Shown piece after piece: positions 36,518-46,474 of a DNA stretch of 64,000 nucleotides. The DNA is taken from NCBI RefSeq assembly GCF_921292975.1, contig NZ_CAKLCM010000002.1:806001-870000 (forward strand), read 5' to 3'. The DNA comes from Vibrio hippocampi. GTDB taxonomy: Bacteria > Pseudomonadota > Gammaproteobacteria > Enterobacterales > Vibrionaceae. The number at the start of each line of letters is the position of its first letter. The first letter of the stretch is position 1. Below the pieces are notes generated by a model, which saw nothing but the letters and a program-made list of their open reading frames with translations, was not told where the DNA came from and ran no database searches. The position numbers were made by a program, and so were the translations under genes.

Positions 36518-37228
36518 TTAGTCCGGTTTTTGGCTGTGGACGATATAATTCACATCGACACGCGGTCCAAGCTTGTAGCGACCCGTGAGCGGGTTATAGT
36601 GCAATCCTGTGATGGCTTGGTCTTGCAGCGGCGTCGCATCAATCATTTTCATCATTTCTGATGGCTTGATGAACTTTTCATACTGATGGGTATTGTCCGG
36701 AACAATTTTGAGCAATTTTTCCGCACCGACGATGGCGAACAGGTAAGACTGTATGTTTCGGTTTAAAGTCGAGAAAAACACATGCCCACCTGGCTTCACT
36801 AAGCGACTGCATGCCGCGATAACTGAGGCGGGATCGGGAACGTGTTCTAGCATCTCCATACAGGTGACAACGTCATATTTTTCAGGGTTGTCATCGGCAT
36901 GGCTTTCTACCGTGCTTTGCACATAGTCAAGCTTAACACCAGTTTCCAATGCGTGAAGTCGTGCCACTTCTAAGGGTTCTTTGCCCATATCTAAGCCAGT
37001 GACATTGGCGCCTTGTTTCGCCATGCTTTCTGCAAGAATACCACCGCCGCATCCCACGTCGAGAACCGTCTTACCAAACAAGCCATTGGCTCGTTCAAGA
37101 ACATAATTCAAACGCAGCGGGTTGATTTGATGTAGCGGCTTGAATTCGCCTTCTAAATCCCACCAACGGCTGGCGATATCTTCAAATTTTTTGATTTCTT
37201 CTGGGTCAACGTTGTGCTGCATTTCCAT
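36518..37228 (-). CDS. ubiG: Ubiquinone biosynthesis O-methyltransferase
   Basis: A 236-residue SAM-dependent methyltransferase with motif [17 protein letters not shown] near residue 56, [16 protein letters not shown] and [16 protein letters not shown]. UbiG performs both O-methylation steps of ubiquinone synthesis. ubiG beside gyrA and near nrdAB is the conserved gammaproteobacterial order. Confidence 0.95.
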   Translation of the reverse strand: MEMQHNVDPEEIKKFEDIASRWWDLEGEFKPLHQINPLRLNYVLERANGLFGKTVLDVGCGGGILAESMAKQGANVTGLDMGKEPLEVARLHALETGVKLDYVQSTVESHADDNPEKYDVVTCMEMLEHVPDPASVIAACSRLVKPGGHVFFSTLNRNIQSYLFAIVGAEKLLKIVPDNTHQYEKFIKPSEMMKMIDATPLQDQAITGLHYNPLTGRYKLGPRVDVNYIVHSQKPD

Positions 37229-37557
37229 AATTCACATAAGATGTTGCGGGTTGTTGTGCGGCAGTATAACCAATTTCAATCGGAGCCTCTATGGGAAAAG
37301 TGACCGCTAAACGCGAATAAAAAACACAAAGCATCAAGTTTTTCCATCAAGGTCGATCGAATAAGTTGTTGATTTTTTCGCCGAATATGGAGTGCGCCGT
37401 GATCAAATGTGCAAAATGTCAGCAGTTGAAGCGTAACAAAGGTCACAACGTGATAAAAGCATAGGGAAAGAGATGCCGTATTGGCGTTTAATGTGTTATA
37501 TTTTTTCACCTTATACGTATCGAGAATACGATCAAACTATAGAGGGATATTAGCTCT
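37229..37557 (+). promoter_or_regulatory. ubiG-gyrA divergent promoter region
   Basis: A 329-base gap without a convincing gene. It must hold the promoters for ubiG (left) and gyrA (right). GAGGGATATTAGCTCT just before the gyrA ATG gives its ribosome-binding site. A minus-strand ORF here looks spurious. Confidence 0.5.
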
Positions 37558-40188
37558 ATGAGCGATCTAGCTAGAGAGATCACGCCTGTAAACATTGAAG
37601 ATGAGCTGAGAGGCTCATACCTCGACTATGCGATGTCCGTTATCGTCGGTCGAGCACTTCCAGATGTGCGTGATGGCCTAAAGCCTGTACACCGTCGCGT
37701 TTTATTCGCGATGAATGTGCTAGGTAATGATTGGAACAAACCATATAAAAAATCTGCCCGTGTAGTGGGCGATGTTATCGGTAAATACCACCCACACGGT
37801 GATAGTGCCGTTTATGACACTATAGTGCGTATGGCTCAGCCATTCTCACTGCGCTATATGCTGGTCGATGGTCAAGGTAACTTTGGCTCAATCGATGGCG
37901 ACTCAGCAGCGGCTATGCGTTACACCGAAGTACGTATGGCTAAAATTGCTCATGAGCTGCTAGCCGATTTAGAGAAAGACACGGTTGACTACGTTCCTAA
38001 CTATGATGGAACGGAGCAGATCCCAGCAGTACTGCCAACGAAGATCCCGAACCTATTAGTTAACGGTTCATCAGGTATCGCGGTTGGTATGGCGACCAAT
38101 ATTCCACCTCATAACTTGAATGAAGTTATTGATGGTTGCTTGGCTTACATCAACAATGAAGATATTACCATCGATGAGTTGATGGAGTTCATTCCGGGGC
38201 CAGACTTCCCAACGGCAGCGCTGATTAGCGGTCGTAAGGGTATCATCGACGCTTATAAAACAGGACGCGGTAAAGTTTACATGCGTTCGAAAGCGGAGAT
38301 CGAAAGCGATAAAGCGGGTAGAGAGACCATTATTGTTACGGAAATTCCGTACCAAGTGAACAAAGCTCGCCTGATCGAGAAAATTGCTGAACTGGTTAAA
38401 GATAAGAAAGTTGAGGGCATCAGCGCTCTTCGCGATGAGTCTGACAAAGACGGTATGCGCATCGTTATTGAATGTAAGCGTGATGCCGTGGGTGAAGTGG
38501 TTCTAAACAACCTTTATTCACAGACTCAATTGCAGACGACTTTCGGTATCAACATGGTTGCGCTGAATAACGGACAGCCGCAACTGTTTAACCTGAAAGA
38601 TATGCTGAAGTGCTTCGTTGACCACCGTCGCGAAGTAGTGACTCGTCGCACCATCTTTGAACTACGCAAAGCTCGTGACCGTGCTCATATTCTTGAAGCA
38701 CTTTCATTAGCACTGGCTAACATTGATGAAGTGATCGAACTGATCAAGAGTGCGCCAACGCCAGCGGAAGCCAAAGAGGGCTTAATCTCTCGTGGTTGGA
38801 AACTGGGCAACGTCGCATCTATGCTAGAGCGCGCAGGTACTGACGCAGCACGTCCTGATTGGTTGGAAGACCAGTATGGCATCCGTGATGGTCTGTACTA
38901 TCTGACCGAACAGCAAGCGCAAGCGATTCTTGAGCTTCGTCTACACCGTCTAACCGGTCTAGAACACGAGAAGATCCTTGACGAATACAAAGCGCTGCTT
39001 GAAGAAATTGCTGAGCTAATGCACATTCTTGCGAGCACTGAGCGTTTGATGGAAGTGATTACCGAAGAGCTTGAGCTTGTTCAAGCGACTTACGGCGATG
39101 TGCGTCGCAGTGAAATCACAGCGGCTGTTCACGATATCGATATGGAAGAGCTCATTGCCCGCGAAGACGTGGTTGTGACGCTATCTCATGAAGGTTATGT
39201 GAAGTACCAAGTGCTGAGTGATTACGAAGCACAGCGTCGTGGTGGTAAAGGTAAGAGCGCCACTAAGATGAAGGATGAGGACTATATTGACCGCCTATTG
39301 GTAGCCAATACTCACGATAACATCCTTTGTTTCTCGACTCGCGGTAAAACTTATCGCTTGAAAGTGTATCAACTACCATTAGCGAGCCGCACTGCGCGTG
39401 GTAAGCCTATCGTTAATATTCTGCCACTTGAAGAAGGCGAGCGTATCACTGCGATCCTACCTGTGTCTGAATTTACCGAAGATAAGTTTATCTTTATGGC
39501 GACTGGCGACGGTACCGTTAAGAAAACCTCTTTGGCTAGCTTTGCCAACGTTCGTGCCAACGGTCTGATTGCCGTTAACCTACGTGATGACGACCAATTG
39601 ATCGGTGTCGATATCACTAACGGTGATAACGACATCATGCTGTTCTCTAAGTCAGGTAAAGTGGTTCGCTTTAAAGAAGACCAAGTTCGTGCCATGGGTC
39701 GTACAGCAGCGGGTGTTCGCGGTATTAAACTGACTGCCGAAGACCAGGTTGTTTCTCTGATTGTACCTAAGACAGATGGTGACATCTTGACGGCAACAGA
39801 GAACGGCTATGGTAAGCGTACCGTTCTTGCAGAATACCCAGCGAAGAGTCGTGCGACTCAAGGTGTAGTCTCGATTAAGGTTTCTGAGCGTAACGGTAGT
39901 GTAGTGGGTGCAATCCAAGTAGAAGAAGGCGACGAGATGATGATGATCACCGACGCTGGTACTCTGGTTCGTACGCGTGTTTCTGAAGTTAGCCAAGTCG
40001 GTCGTAACACTCAAGGTGTAACGCTAATCCGTACTGCTGAAGACGAAAACGTGGTTGCGCTACAACGTATCGATGAGATTGATGAAATTGAACCAGTTGA
40101 AGGTGAGGACGTTGAGGGTGAAGAAACACCAGCAGCAGACGATCAAGCACCAGCAGCGGATGCCGATGATTCAAGCTCAGACGAATAA
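37558..40188 (+). CDS. gyrA: DNA gyrase subunit A
   Basis: An 876-residue type II topoisomerase subunit. The catalytic Tyr lies in AAMRYTE (Tyr122 by E. coli numbering). The quinolone-resistance region reads [17 protein letters not shown] with Ser83 and Asp87, the susceptible residues. The C-terminal beta-pinwheel contains the GyrA-box QRRGGKG near residue 560. The tail is acidic ([18 protein letters not shown]), as in other vibrios. With GyrB it introduces negative supercoils. Confidence 0.97.
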   Translation: MSDLAREITPVNIEDELRGSYLDYAMSVIVGRALPDVRDGLKPVHRRVLFAMNVLGNDWNKPYKKSARVVGDVIGKYHPHGDSAVYDTIVRMAQPFSLRYMLVDGQGNFGSIDGDSAAAMRYTEVRMAKIAHELLADLEKDTVDYVPNYDGTEQIPAVLPTKIPNLLVNGSSGIAVGMATNIPPHNLNEVIDGCLAYINNEDITIDELMEFIPGPDFPTAALISGRKGIIDAYKTGRGKVYMRSKAEIESDKAGRETIIVTEIPYQVNKARLIEKIAELVKDKKVEGISALRDESDKDGMRIVIECKRDAVGEVVLNNLYSQTQLQTTFGINMVALNNGQPQLFNLKDMLKCFVDHRREVVTRRTIFELRKARDRAHILEALSLALANIDEVIELIKSAPTPAEAKEGLISRGWKLGNVASMLERAGTDAARPDWLEDQYGIRDGLYYLTEQQAQAILELRLHRLTGLEHEKILDEYKALLEEIAELMHILASTERLMEVITEELELVQATYGDVRRSEITAAVHDIDMEELIAREDVVVTLSHEGYVKYQVLSDYEAQRRGGKGKSATKMKDEDYIDRLLVANTHDNILCFSTRGKTYRLKVYQLPLASRTARGKPIVNILPLEEGERITAILPVSEFTEDKFIFMATGDGTVKKTSLASFANVRANGLIAVNLRDDDQLIGVDITNGDNDIMLFSKSGKVVRFKEDQVRAMGRTAAGVRGIKLTAEDQVVSLIVPKTDGDILTATENGYGKRTVLAEYPAKSRATQGVVSIKVSERNGSVVGAIQVEEGDEMMMITDAGTLVRTRVSEVSQVGRNTQGVTLIRTAEDENVVALQRIDEIDEIEPVEGEDVEGEETPAADDQAPAADADDSSSDE

Positions 40189-40227
40189 GACTTCGTCTCT
40201 CTAATGACTAGAGAAAAATAGCTTACG

Positions 40228-40260
40228 AAAAGGTCTGTCACAATGTGACAGACCTTTTTT
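40228..40260 (+). terminator. Terminator after gyrA
   Basis: Stem AGGTCTGTCAC/GTGACAGACCT with loop AAT and a T run. Confidence 0.93.
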
Positions 40261-40291
40261 AATACTTGTTTATGTAAATCTGATGCTTATG

Positions 40292-40376
40292 CAAGCGGTG
40301 TTGCTTGGGTGAATGGTATTGTTTAGTGAATGATACTGCTTAATGAATGACACTACTCTGGTCAATGATTTGCTGC
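40292..40376. repeat. Five-unit degenerate 17-base tandem array at the end of the LysR gene
   Basis: Units GCAAGCGGTGTTGCTTG, GTGAATGGTATTGTTTA, GTGAATGATACTGCTTA, ATGAATGACACTACTCT and GGTCAATGATTTGCTGC. The stop codon and last codons of the minus-strand LysR gene lie inside units three to five. Confidence 0.78.
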
Positions 40377-41302
40377 CGCATCCACTGGTGTCCCTGATCT
40401 TGGTCGAAATGTTTATGCCATATCAGGAATAGACCACCAGGTTCCAACTTGAGTGGTAGAGGTTTCATCACCAACGTGCCGTTATCGACCAAGTGCTTAA
40501 CATTTTTATACGGATAACACATCAGTAGGTCGCTGTGCTGACACATTTCTACCGCACTATTCATGTCCGAAACTAAGATCGCTTTATCTAGGGATTTACT
40601 TTGCTGATCCAGCAAGTCCATTAATAACCAACGTCCGACCCCTCCGGTGACCACATGAATATGACGATGACTGACAAAAGTGTCTAGGTTCCATGGCTGC
40701 TGAAGGGCAGGGTGCTTTGGATGCATTAAGCAGACTGAGTGGTCCCGAAACAGTTCTTGATATTGCAACTCCTTTGGTATGGTCGCGATATGATGTTTAG
40801 CGCGACTGTCATATTCAAACATACCGATACCAAAATCCGCTTCCCGCCTGACCAATCGTTCAAGGCTCTGTTCATTCCATGTTTGTGCATTCAGCGTAAT
40901 AGAAGGCGCTTGTTTCATAGCCGTTATCACGCTTTGGGTATAGATGGCGCTATAGGCGGTTTCCACTAACTCAAAATGAAAACTACGCTGGCTATCATTA
41001 GGAATAAACTCGTCTAACTGCGCAAGTTGTTCAACTTGAACTAAAATTTGATGAATCTTAGGGGCTAAAGCCACCGCTTTAGGTGTGGGAAGTAGCCCTT
41101 TAGATACACGTTCAAATAAAGGGTCATCAAATAACACCCTTAAACGGGTTAGCTGTTTACTGATCGCCGATTGGGTTAAGTGCATTCGCTTAGCGGCTTG
41201 ACTGACGCTTCTTTCTTCAAGCAACACATGCAAACAGATAAGGAGGTTCATATCACTGTGCAATAACGATTTGATATCAAGCATGATATTCCATTGGTTC
41301 AT
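40340..41302 (-). CDS. LysR family transcriptional regulator
   Basis: A 320-residue LTTR. The N-terminal winged HTH is RSVSQAAKRMHLTQSAISKQLTRLRVLFDDPLF, followed by a type 2 periplasmic-binding fold for an unknown coinducer. It is divergent from the adenosine deaminase gene, so it may control it; that is inference only. ATG 41302 and ATG 41284 are both possible starts. The C-terminal codons fall in a tandem repeat, so the protein tail may vary between strains. Confidence 0.87.
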   Translation of the reverse strand: MNQWNIMLDIKSLLHSDMNLLICLHVLLEERSVSQAAKRMHLTQSAISKQLTRLRVLFDDPLFERVSKGLLPTPKAVALAPKIHQILVQVEQLAQLDEFIPNDSQRSFHFELVETAYSAIYTQSVITAMKQAPSITLNAQTWNEQSLERLVRREADFGIGMFEYDSRAKHHIATIPKELQYQELFRDHSVCLMHPKHPALQQPWNLDTFVSHRHIHVVTGGVGRWLLMDLLDQQSKSLDKAILVSDMNSAVEMCQHSDLLMCYPYKNVKHLVDNGTLVMKPLPLKLEPGGLFLIWHKHFDQDQGHQWMRQQIIDQSSVIH

Positions 41303-41373
41303 GTTTAAGTTGAAAAATAGTCACTGCAAATCATAACACACAGCCGTTATAGTAAAGGCAGTAAACAGCAGAA

Positions 41374-41463
41374 TTTAAAAGCTAAAGCATCTAAAAGCTA
41401 TAGCATCTAAAACAACAGCATCTAAAACAACAGCATCCAAAACAACAGCATCCAAAAACAATA
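41374..41463. repeat. 15-base tandem array upstream of add
   Basis: CATCTAAAACAACAG occurs twice exactly and twice more with one change or as the diverging last copy (CATCCAAAACAACAG, CATCCAAAAACAATA), preceded by AAAAGCTAAAG-type units. The array ends about 30 bases before the add start, between promoter and ribosome-binding site or within the promoter. Confidence 0.88.
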
Positions 41464-41494
41464 ATATTTAATAACAATAGTGAGAGTCGCTCAG

Positions 41495-42490
41495 ATGGAT
41501 TACCAACAATTAGCAAAAATTGAACTGCATTGTCACCTAGACGGCAGTGTGAGACCACAAACAATACGTGATTTAGCCGAGCAGTCTGGCGTGAGTGTTC
41601 CTGACGATGAACAGGTCTTGCTTGACTTACTTGTTGCCCCGGAAGATTGTCAAAACTTGGATGAATATATTGATTGCTTTAAGTTGCCAATCCAATTAAT
41701 GCAGACCGAGGAAGCGTTGGAGCGTATCTCGTTTGAGTTGTATGAAGATGCTGCGCAAGAGAATGTGAAATATCAAGAAGTTCGCTTTGCGCCACTATTA
41801 CATACCCGCAATGGGCTATCCGTAGAACAGATCATTGATAGTGTGATTCGTGGTATGCAACGAGCAGAGCAGCAATACGATATCAAGGGCAACTATATCT
41901 TATCCATTGTGCGTAATATGCCAACAGACAACGTGAAGGCGATGTTAGATGCGGGTAAAACGTGGCTTAATAATGGCGTTGTTGCGTTTGATATTGCTGG
42001 TGGTGAACAACCAGATTTTAGTGCGAAGTATACCGAATTTACCCGCTATGCCGCTCAATTAGGTTATCGTTTGACCGTTCACGCGGGAGAGCAGTGGTAT
42101 GGCAAAAATGTGCTAGATGCAGTCACCTTACTTGGGGCGGAACGCATTGGTCATGGTGTCTATATCAAAGATCATCAAGCGGCCTATGATATGGTCAAGC
42201 AGCAAGCTGTCGCACTGGAAGTCTGTCCTACCAGTAATGTAAATACCAAATGCATTGAGTCTCTGCCGCAGCATCCTATTGCTGACTTTTATCATGACGG
42301 CGTTGTTGTGACCATCAATACGGATAATCGCACCGTATCGAACACGACCATGACCGATGAAGTTCGCAAGGTGATGGAGACATTTGATCTAACAATCGAC
42401 GATTACTACGCTATTTACAGACATAGTGTAGGCAACGCGTTTGCCAGTGATTCGGTGAAACAACATTTGCTGAGTTACATTCCTAGGTAA
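41495..42490 (+). CDS. add: Adenosine deaminase
   Basis: A 331-residue metal-dependent deaminase converting adenosine to inosine. Zinc ligands are in IELHCHLDGSVRP, TVHAGE and INTDNRTVS; the catalytic Glu is in HAGE. It resembles the Firmicute-like Add type rather than E. coli Add. ATG 41495 is preferred to GTG 41480 because GTGAGAG precedes it and the protein then begins MDYQQLAKIEL. An unusual tandem repeat sits in its leader. Confidence 0.9.
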   Translation: MDYQQLAKIELHCHLDGSVRPQTIRDLAEQSGVSVPDDEQVLLDLLVAPEDCQNLDEYIDCFKLPIQLMQTEEALERISFELYEDAAQENVKYQEVRFAPLLHTRNGLSVEQIIDSVIRGMQRAEQQYDIKGNYILSIVRNMPTDNVKAMLDAGKTWLNNGVVAFDIAGGEQPDFSAKYTEFTRYAAQLGYRLTVHAGEQWYGKNVLDAVTLLGAERIGHGVYIKDHQAAYDMVKQQAVALEVCPTSNVNTKCIESLPQHPIADFYHDGVVVTINTDNRTVSNTTMTDEVRKVMETFDLTIDDYYAIYRHSVGNAFASDSVKQHLLSYIPR

Positions 42491-42726
42491 AATGCCACGG
42501 GAAAGCGTGTGATTGAGAGTGATAGTATAAAATAATTACTCTAAAGACTTACGTCTATGTTAATCTGTCACTGTTCTGATTTTATAAATAACGGGTCTTG
42601 TATCTATTTGATATATAAACTTTAATTTTTATAATTTCTAGAATGATCGAGTTGGTGCTATCTGCGATTTGCTTTGCAAAACGCTGGCACGCACTCGGAG
42701 GTAGGAACAGAGATAAGGATGTAACA

Positions 42727-43767
42727 GTGTTCACAACAAACAAATCTGCGGTCGTGACTATGCTTGCCGCATTAGGGTGCCTCTCAACATCTGCCGAAGC
42801 ATCGACGGATATTTCAGCCATGATCTTTAATGGCACTGATACCAGTGCGGAAGAGTGGCCATCCATCGCTTCAATTTATTACGATGCTTCAGATTATGGT
42901 GGCGATCAAGAAAGTTACTGTACCGGTACGATACTTGATGAGCAGCATGTCCTGACCGCGGCGCACTGTCTTTATGACGGTGATGAGGTGTTCGAACCTT
43001 ATCTCATTTATACCTCCGTCGTACCGCAGATGAATGATGAATCGGATGCAGTGAATGGCTTAGTGACGCCCATTCGAGCCTCAGAGTTTTATGCCCACCC
43101 TGATTTTGTTGACTCTGCGATATCCGAAGCGGTTCCGTGGCCTAACGACATTGCTATTATTAAGCTGGAAACTCCCATGAATGTCGATAGCAATGCCTAT
43201 ACAGTGCAAGGTTTATCGTCCCAAGCTTCAAGCTATCGTCAAACCGATGAGGAGTTTGTTGCCGTAGGTTATGGTATCACCGAGACTGGGAGTTACGGAG
43301 AATTATTGCAAACAACCCTTAACTATCAAACACAAGCCAACTGTTCCCTTGGCGCTGGTGATTCACAGATCTGCACCACTGGTGATTATAATTTCTCGAC
43401 GGACGTCCGAAACTCCACCTGCAATGGTGATTCAGGCGGTCCACTGTTTTGGTACGATGGTAGCCAGTATGTACAAATTGGCGTGACCAGTTATGGTTGG
43501 ACAGGGTGCTCTAACGAATTCAACACTGATACTGCTGTTTTCACAGAAGTCGCGGATTACTCCGCATGGGTAAGCAGTGTGTTAAGTGGTAATGAAACGC
43601 CCGTTTATACGGTGACGGATCAAGAGCGTTATGATTATGTCTATGGTTCAGACTCAACTTCTAGCACGAGCTCCAGCGATAGCGGTGGAACCGTATCACT
43701 GAACTGGTTGTTATTGATGGCTCTAGTCGCAGCATCAGTTCGCTTTAGACGCCGAAGTATCGTATAA
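42727..43767 (+). CDS. Secreted trypsin-like serine protease with GlyGly-CTERM anchor
   Basis: About 346 residues, S1 peptidase family. The catalytic triad is in VLTAAHC (His), NDIAII (Asp) and GDSGGP (Ser). GTG 42727 is favoured: AAGGAT lies seven bases before it and the product then starts with a proper signal peptide ending near AEAS. The C-terminus has a Ser/Thr-rich linker, SGGTVSLNWLLLMALVAA and then RFRRR, the GlyGly-CTERM pattern recognised by rhombosortase after type II secretion. It resembles the V. cholerae VesABC proteases. The cysteines are paired. Confidence 0.88.
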   Translation: MFTTNKSAVVTMLAALGCLSTSAEASTDISAMIFNGTDTSAEEWPSIASIYYDASDYGGDQESYCTGTILDEQHVLTAAHCLYDGDEVFEPYLIYTSVVPQMNDESDAVNGLVTPIRASEFYAHPDFVDSAISEAVPWPNDIAIIKLETPMNVDSNAYTVQGLSSQASSYRQTDEEFVAVGYGITETGSYGELLQTTLNYQTQANCSLGAGDSQICTTGDYNFSTDVRNSTCNGDSGGPLFWYDGSQYVQIGVTSYGWTGCSNEFNTDTAVFTEVADYSAWVSSVLSGNETPVYTVTDQERYDYVYGSDSTSSTSSSDSGGTVSLNWLLLMALVAASVRFRRRSIV

Positions 43768-43802
43768 ATTAAGCCCGCTAGAAATCATATTTATTCACAC
43801 AT

Positions 43803-43841
43803 ATACCCAAGTTACCTCAAGAAGCGAGGTAACTTGGGTAT
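43803..43841. repeat. 16-base-pair intergenic hairpin
   Basis: ATACCCAAGTTACCTC and its exact inverse enclose a seven-base loop. No T run follows (AAGCCGCCC), so it is not a classical terminator. Its TATACCCAA/TTGGGTATA ends match the smaller repeat at 10605, suggesting a dispersed Vibrio intergenic repeat. Confidence 0.75.
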
Positions 43842-43942
43842 AAGCCGCCCTAAGGTAAAGAACGCCTAAATTTTTTGGTAACTATCAGTCGATTTCCTAT
43901 CCTAGTAGATATTGCTTTATAAATGAGACGGATACTGACCAG

Positions 43943-45181
43943 ATGGCGGCAGATGAGCAAACACAATCAGGTCGACAGCAACAAATTTTGCTCGTTGAGG
44001 ACCATAAAGCCACTCAACTGCTCATTAGTTCGTTATTAGAAAAGCGTGGGTATAAAGTGACAGTGGCAAACCATGGTCATGAAGCGCTTGAAATACTCGA
44101 TAGTAGTGAACAGATCCAATTCGTATTGAGCGACTGGGTAATGCCGAAAATGGATGGGGTTGAGTTGTGTAAGCGACTCAAGTCGACCAATTACAATCGC
44201 TACATCTTTTTTGTTTTGCTCTCATCCCAAGATGATAAAGATTCCATTATCAGCGGAATCGATGCAGGTGCTGACGATTTCGTGGCAAAAAATACCGCCA
44301 TTGATGAGCTGGATGCACGTATTAGAGCGGGTTTTCGTAACCTCAATCTGCACATTGAACTACTCACTAAGAATCAACAGCTTGATCAAGCGTATGCCAC
44401 TATTCGCGGCGATCTCGATTCGGCAGGTGATTTTATTAGACAGTTGCTGCCGAGAAAGACCGCATTCAATCAAGCTCAAATGGCTTATGTCTCTATGCCG
44501 AGTGCGCAAATCGGCGGGGATATCCTTGGCTATATGGAATTGGATGAACAGCACCTTGGCTTGTATCTTATCGATGTCTCTGGGCATGGTGTTGCTTCTG
44601 CTTTGCTCTCTTTTTCAGTGCAACAGACTCTTTCCGTTATTAATGGCGAAAGCTCTGTGGTGTTTAAGGTCGAAGGTCAACACAAGTCAATACGCTCTGC
44701 CGCGGATGTGGTGACGAAGCTGAATGAGATTTACACCCAGGACGATAGCAATCCTCTCTATTTTACGATGGTTTATGCGGTGTTGAATCGAGAGAGTGGC
44801 GAATTAAATTACTGCATTGCCGGTCATCCTCCGGTGATTAGAGCGATAGCAAATCCGCAAAGTACCGAGTTTTTATCCGATAATAACTTTGTCGTTGGCA
44901 TGTTTGATTTTGCTGACTACAAAGCGCACACCATCAAGTTACAACCCCATGATGAGATTTGGTTTTATACCGATGGCATCACCGAGGCACGCGTAGAGGG
45001 TGAGTTTTACTCAGAACAACGCTTAAAAGATCTTATCGATACCATTCACCTACAGCCATTTAGCGACAAGCCACAACACATCGTGGCTTCAGTCAGTCAA
45101 TGGCAAAGCTCAGTTCTATTTGAGGATGACATCAGTATTCTTGCCTGTAAATGGATCCCTGAGTCTAAGGAGTCAAGATGA
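43943..45181 (+). CDS. Response regulator with PP2C (SpoIIE-type) phosphatase domain
   Basis: A 412-residue protein. An N-terminal receiver domain (ILLVEDHKATQ; phospho-acceptor Asp in FVLSDWVMPKMDG; conserved Lys in DDFVAKN) is joined by a coiled linker to a PP2C domain with metal Asp residues in IGGDILGY, LIDVSGHG, YTDGITEAR and DDISIL. By analogy with RsbU and HsbR it should dephosphorylate the STAS protein encoded next, under control of an unseen histidine kinase. It overlaps the next gene by four bases. Confidence 0.9.
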   Translation: MAADEQTQSGRQQQILLVEDHKATQLLISSLLEKRGYKVTVANHGHEALEILDSSEQIQFVLSDWVMPKMDGVELCKRLKSTNYNRYIFFVLLSSQDDKDSIISGIDAGADDFVAKNTAIDELDARIRAGFRNLNLHIELLTKNQQLDQAYATIRGDLDSAGDFIRQLLPRKTAFNQAQMAYVSMPSAQIGGDILGYMELDEQHLGLYLIDVSGHGVASALLSFSVQQTLSVINGESSVVFKVEGQHKSIRSAADVVTKLNEIYTQDDSNPLYFTMVYAVLNRESGELNYCIAGHPPVIRAIANPQSTEFLSDNNFVVGMFDFADYKAHTIKLQPHDEIWFYTDGITEARVEGEFYSEQRLKDLIDTIHLQPFSDKPQHIVASVSQWQSSVLFEDDISILACKWIPESKESR

Positions 45182-45510
45182 AGTATGAAGTGTTTAATAA
45201 TCAAAATTTTACTATTGTTCATATTCAAGAGCCGAGATTTGATGCCAAGCTTGCCTCAGGTTTTCGTCAGGCGATAGAAGATATTCAAGCGGATATTAGA
45301 CCCAACCTGCTTCTTGAACTCTCTTCGGTAACGTTTATGGATAGTAGTGGTCTTGGCGCAATAATGGCAATGTATAAGTTATTGCGTGATAAACAGATAG
45401 TGCTTGTTGGCGCAACCCCTGCGGTACGCGATCTTCTGAAATTGACACGCATGGATCGCTTAGTTAAAACCTACGACAGTCTAGAACAAGCGATGGTCCC
45501 ACAAGCGTAA
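45178..45510 (+). CDS. STAS-domain anti-sigma factor antagonist
   Basis: A 110-residue SpoIIAA/RsbV-like protein. FMDSSGLGAIMAMYK holds the Ser normally phosphorylated by the cognate HATPase kinase. When unphosphorylated it would bind and block that kinase. It is coupled to the phosphatase gene by an ATGA overlap, and the kinase gene lies about 165 bases downstream, forming a partner-switching set. Confidence 0.92.
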   Translation: MKYEVFNNQNFTIVHIQEPRFDAKLASGFRQAIEDIQADIRPNLLLELSSVTFMDSSGLGAIMAMYKLLRDKQIVLVGATPAVRDLLKLTRMDRLVKTYDSLEQAMVPQA

Positions 45511-45674
45511 TCGCTTAAATCACTCAGTAATGGCGGCGATAGAGTAATAGTGGATAGACGTGGGAAAATGGAGCAACCCAACCCTCAAGCTTAGTCGAAA
45601 TCGTCGAGTTGTTATGACTGATGCACAGGGGCGTTGACAGCCCCATTATTTATTGACCCGTTGGAGCGAAACAT

Positions 45675-46124
45675 ATGGAAGTTCGAGAACAGGTGTTCTC
45701 CAGGCAGTATCCCAGCTCAATAGAAACCTCACGAGTGGTTGCTGAAGATCTTAAGCTATTTTGGCGCGAGTCTGATGTGAGCGATACCGTAGTGGTTGAA
45801 TTGGAGTTGTGTGTGGTTGAGTTGGTCAATAACGCCTATGAACATGCTTATGAAAATCGTGATGGCGAACCGATTGAGATATTTAGCCAGTACCACAACG
45901 GAGTAATGATTATCGATGTCGCGAATTTTGGTGTTGAGATGCCGCAATGTCAGTTTCTGTCCGCATTGGAAGCCGATTTTTTGGAGCCGGAAGTGGATGA
46001 TCCCAACACTTGGTCTACCTCCGGGCGTGGTTTTATTATATTGGCAGCGTTGGTCGATAAAGTGGAGCTCAATCGAGAGCAAAACAAAAACGTCTTTCGT
46101 TTGATTAAGAAAATACCTTTGTAG
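45675..46124 (+). CDS. RsbW/SpoIIAB-type HATPase serine kinase (anti-sigma factor-like)
   Basis: A 149-residue GHKL ATPase. The N-box is LELCVVELVNNAYEHAYENR, with DVANFG and STSGRGFIIL as the G boxes. It should phosphorylate the STAS partner and sequester a target protein. No sigma factor gene is nearby, so the output may be a cyclase, a sigma factor elsewhere, or another regulator. The gap before it (45511-45674) has a small GGGGC/GCCCC hairpin. Confidence 0.87.
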   Translation: MEVREQVFSRQYPSSIETSRVVAEDLKLFWRESDVSDTVVVELELCVVELVNNAYEHAYENRDGEPIEIFSQYHNGVMIIDVANFGVEMPQCQFLSALEADFLEPEVDDPNTWSTSGRGFIILAALVDKVELNREQNKNVFRLIKKIPL

Positions 46125-46474
46125 CGGGAAGGTGATATAAATTGGTGTTGGATTGTCATCGTGGTTGACTAAGGTGATTTAGCATTAATGTTAGCGAAAA
46201 AAGCCTGGCAATGGTTCCTTCAAGCCCGTTCGACAGGGGCAAGTTAATACGATATGACTAACACCGGAAAGATTAACCGCAATTTAATTTGTTATTTTTT
46301 GCGCATTGGTTAAAATGCTCGTTCGCTTTACAGGGTGCATCCGTATTTGCATCTAAAGGAAGCGAGTTTAAACGAGGTGTTTATTTCTGATGCGCATACA
46401 CAAGCGCGGTAAGCACCAATTAATTGAAATGCAAGTCTTGCTTGGTGTGCAAGACCACTGTAATAGGATATATC
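46125..46474 (+). promoter_or_regulatory. thrS upstream region / possible leader
   Basis: A 350-base gap without a gene. It must hold the thrS promoter. Just before thrS the segments AGCACCAA (near 46412) and TTGGTGT (near 46442) can pair around an inner GCAAG/CTTGC, so the leader mRNA may be structured. E. coli ThrS represses its own mRNA through a structured leader. Whether this leader does the same cannot be judged by eye. Confidence 0.45.

Noticed and set aside
37276..37509. 77-codon minus-strand ORF between ubiG and gyrA
   Set aside because: No ribosome-binding site, unusual composition, and it occupies the expected promoter region.
41374..41463. Possible CRISPR-like array
   Set aside because: Units of 15 bases are directly adjacent with no spacers, and no cas genes are present. 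It is a simple tandem repeat.
46206..46245. T-arm-like GCCC-GTTCGACAG-GGGC in the thrS leader, possibly a tRNA or tRNA relic
   Set aside because: No acceptor, D or anticodon arms can be built around it, so it is just a small hairpin.
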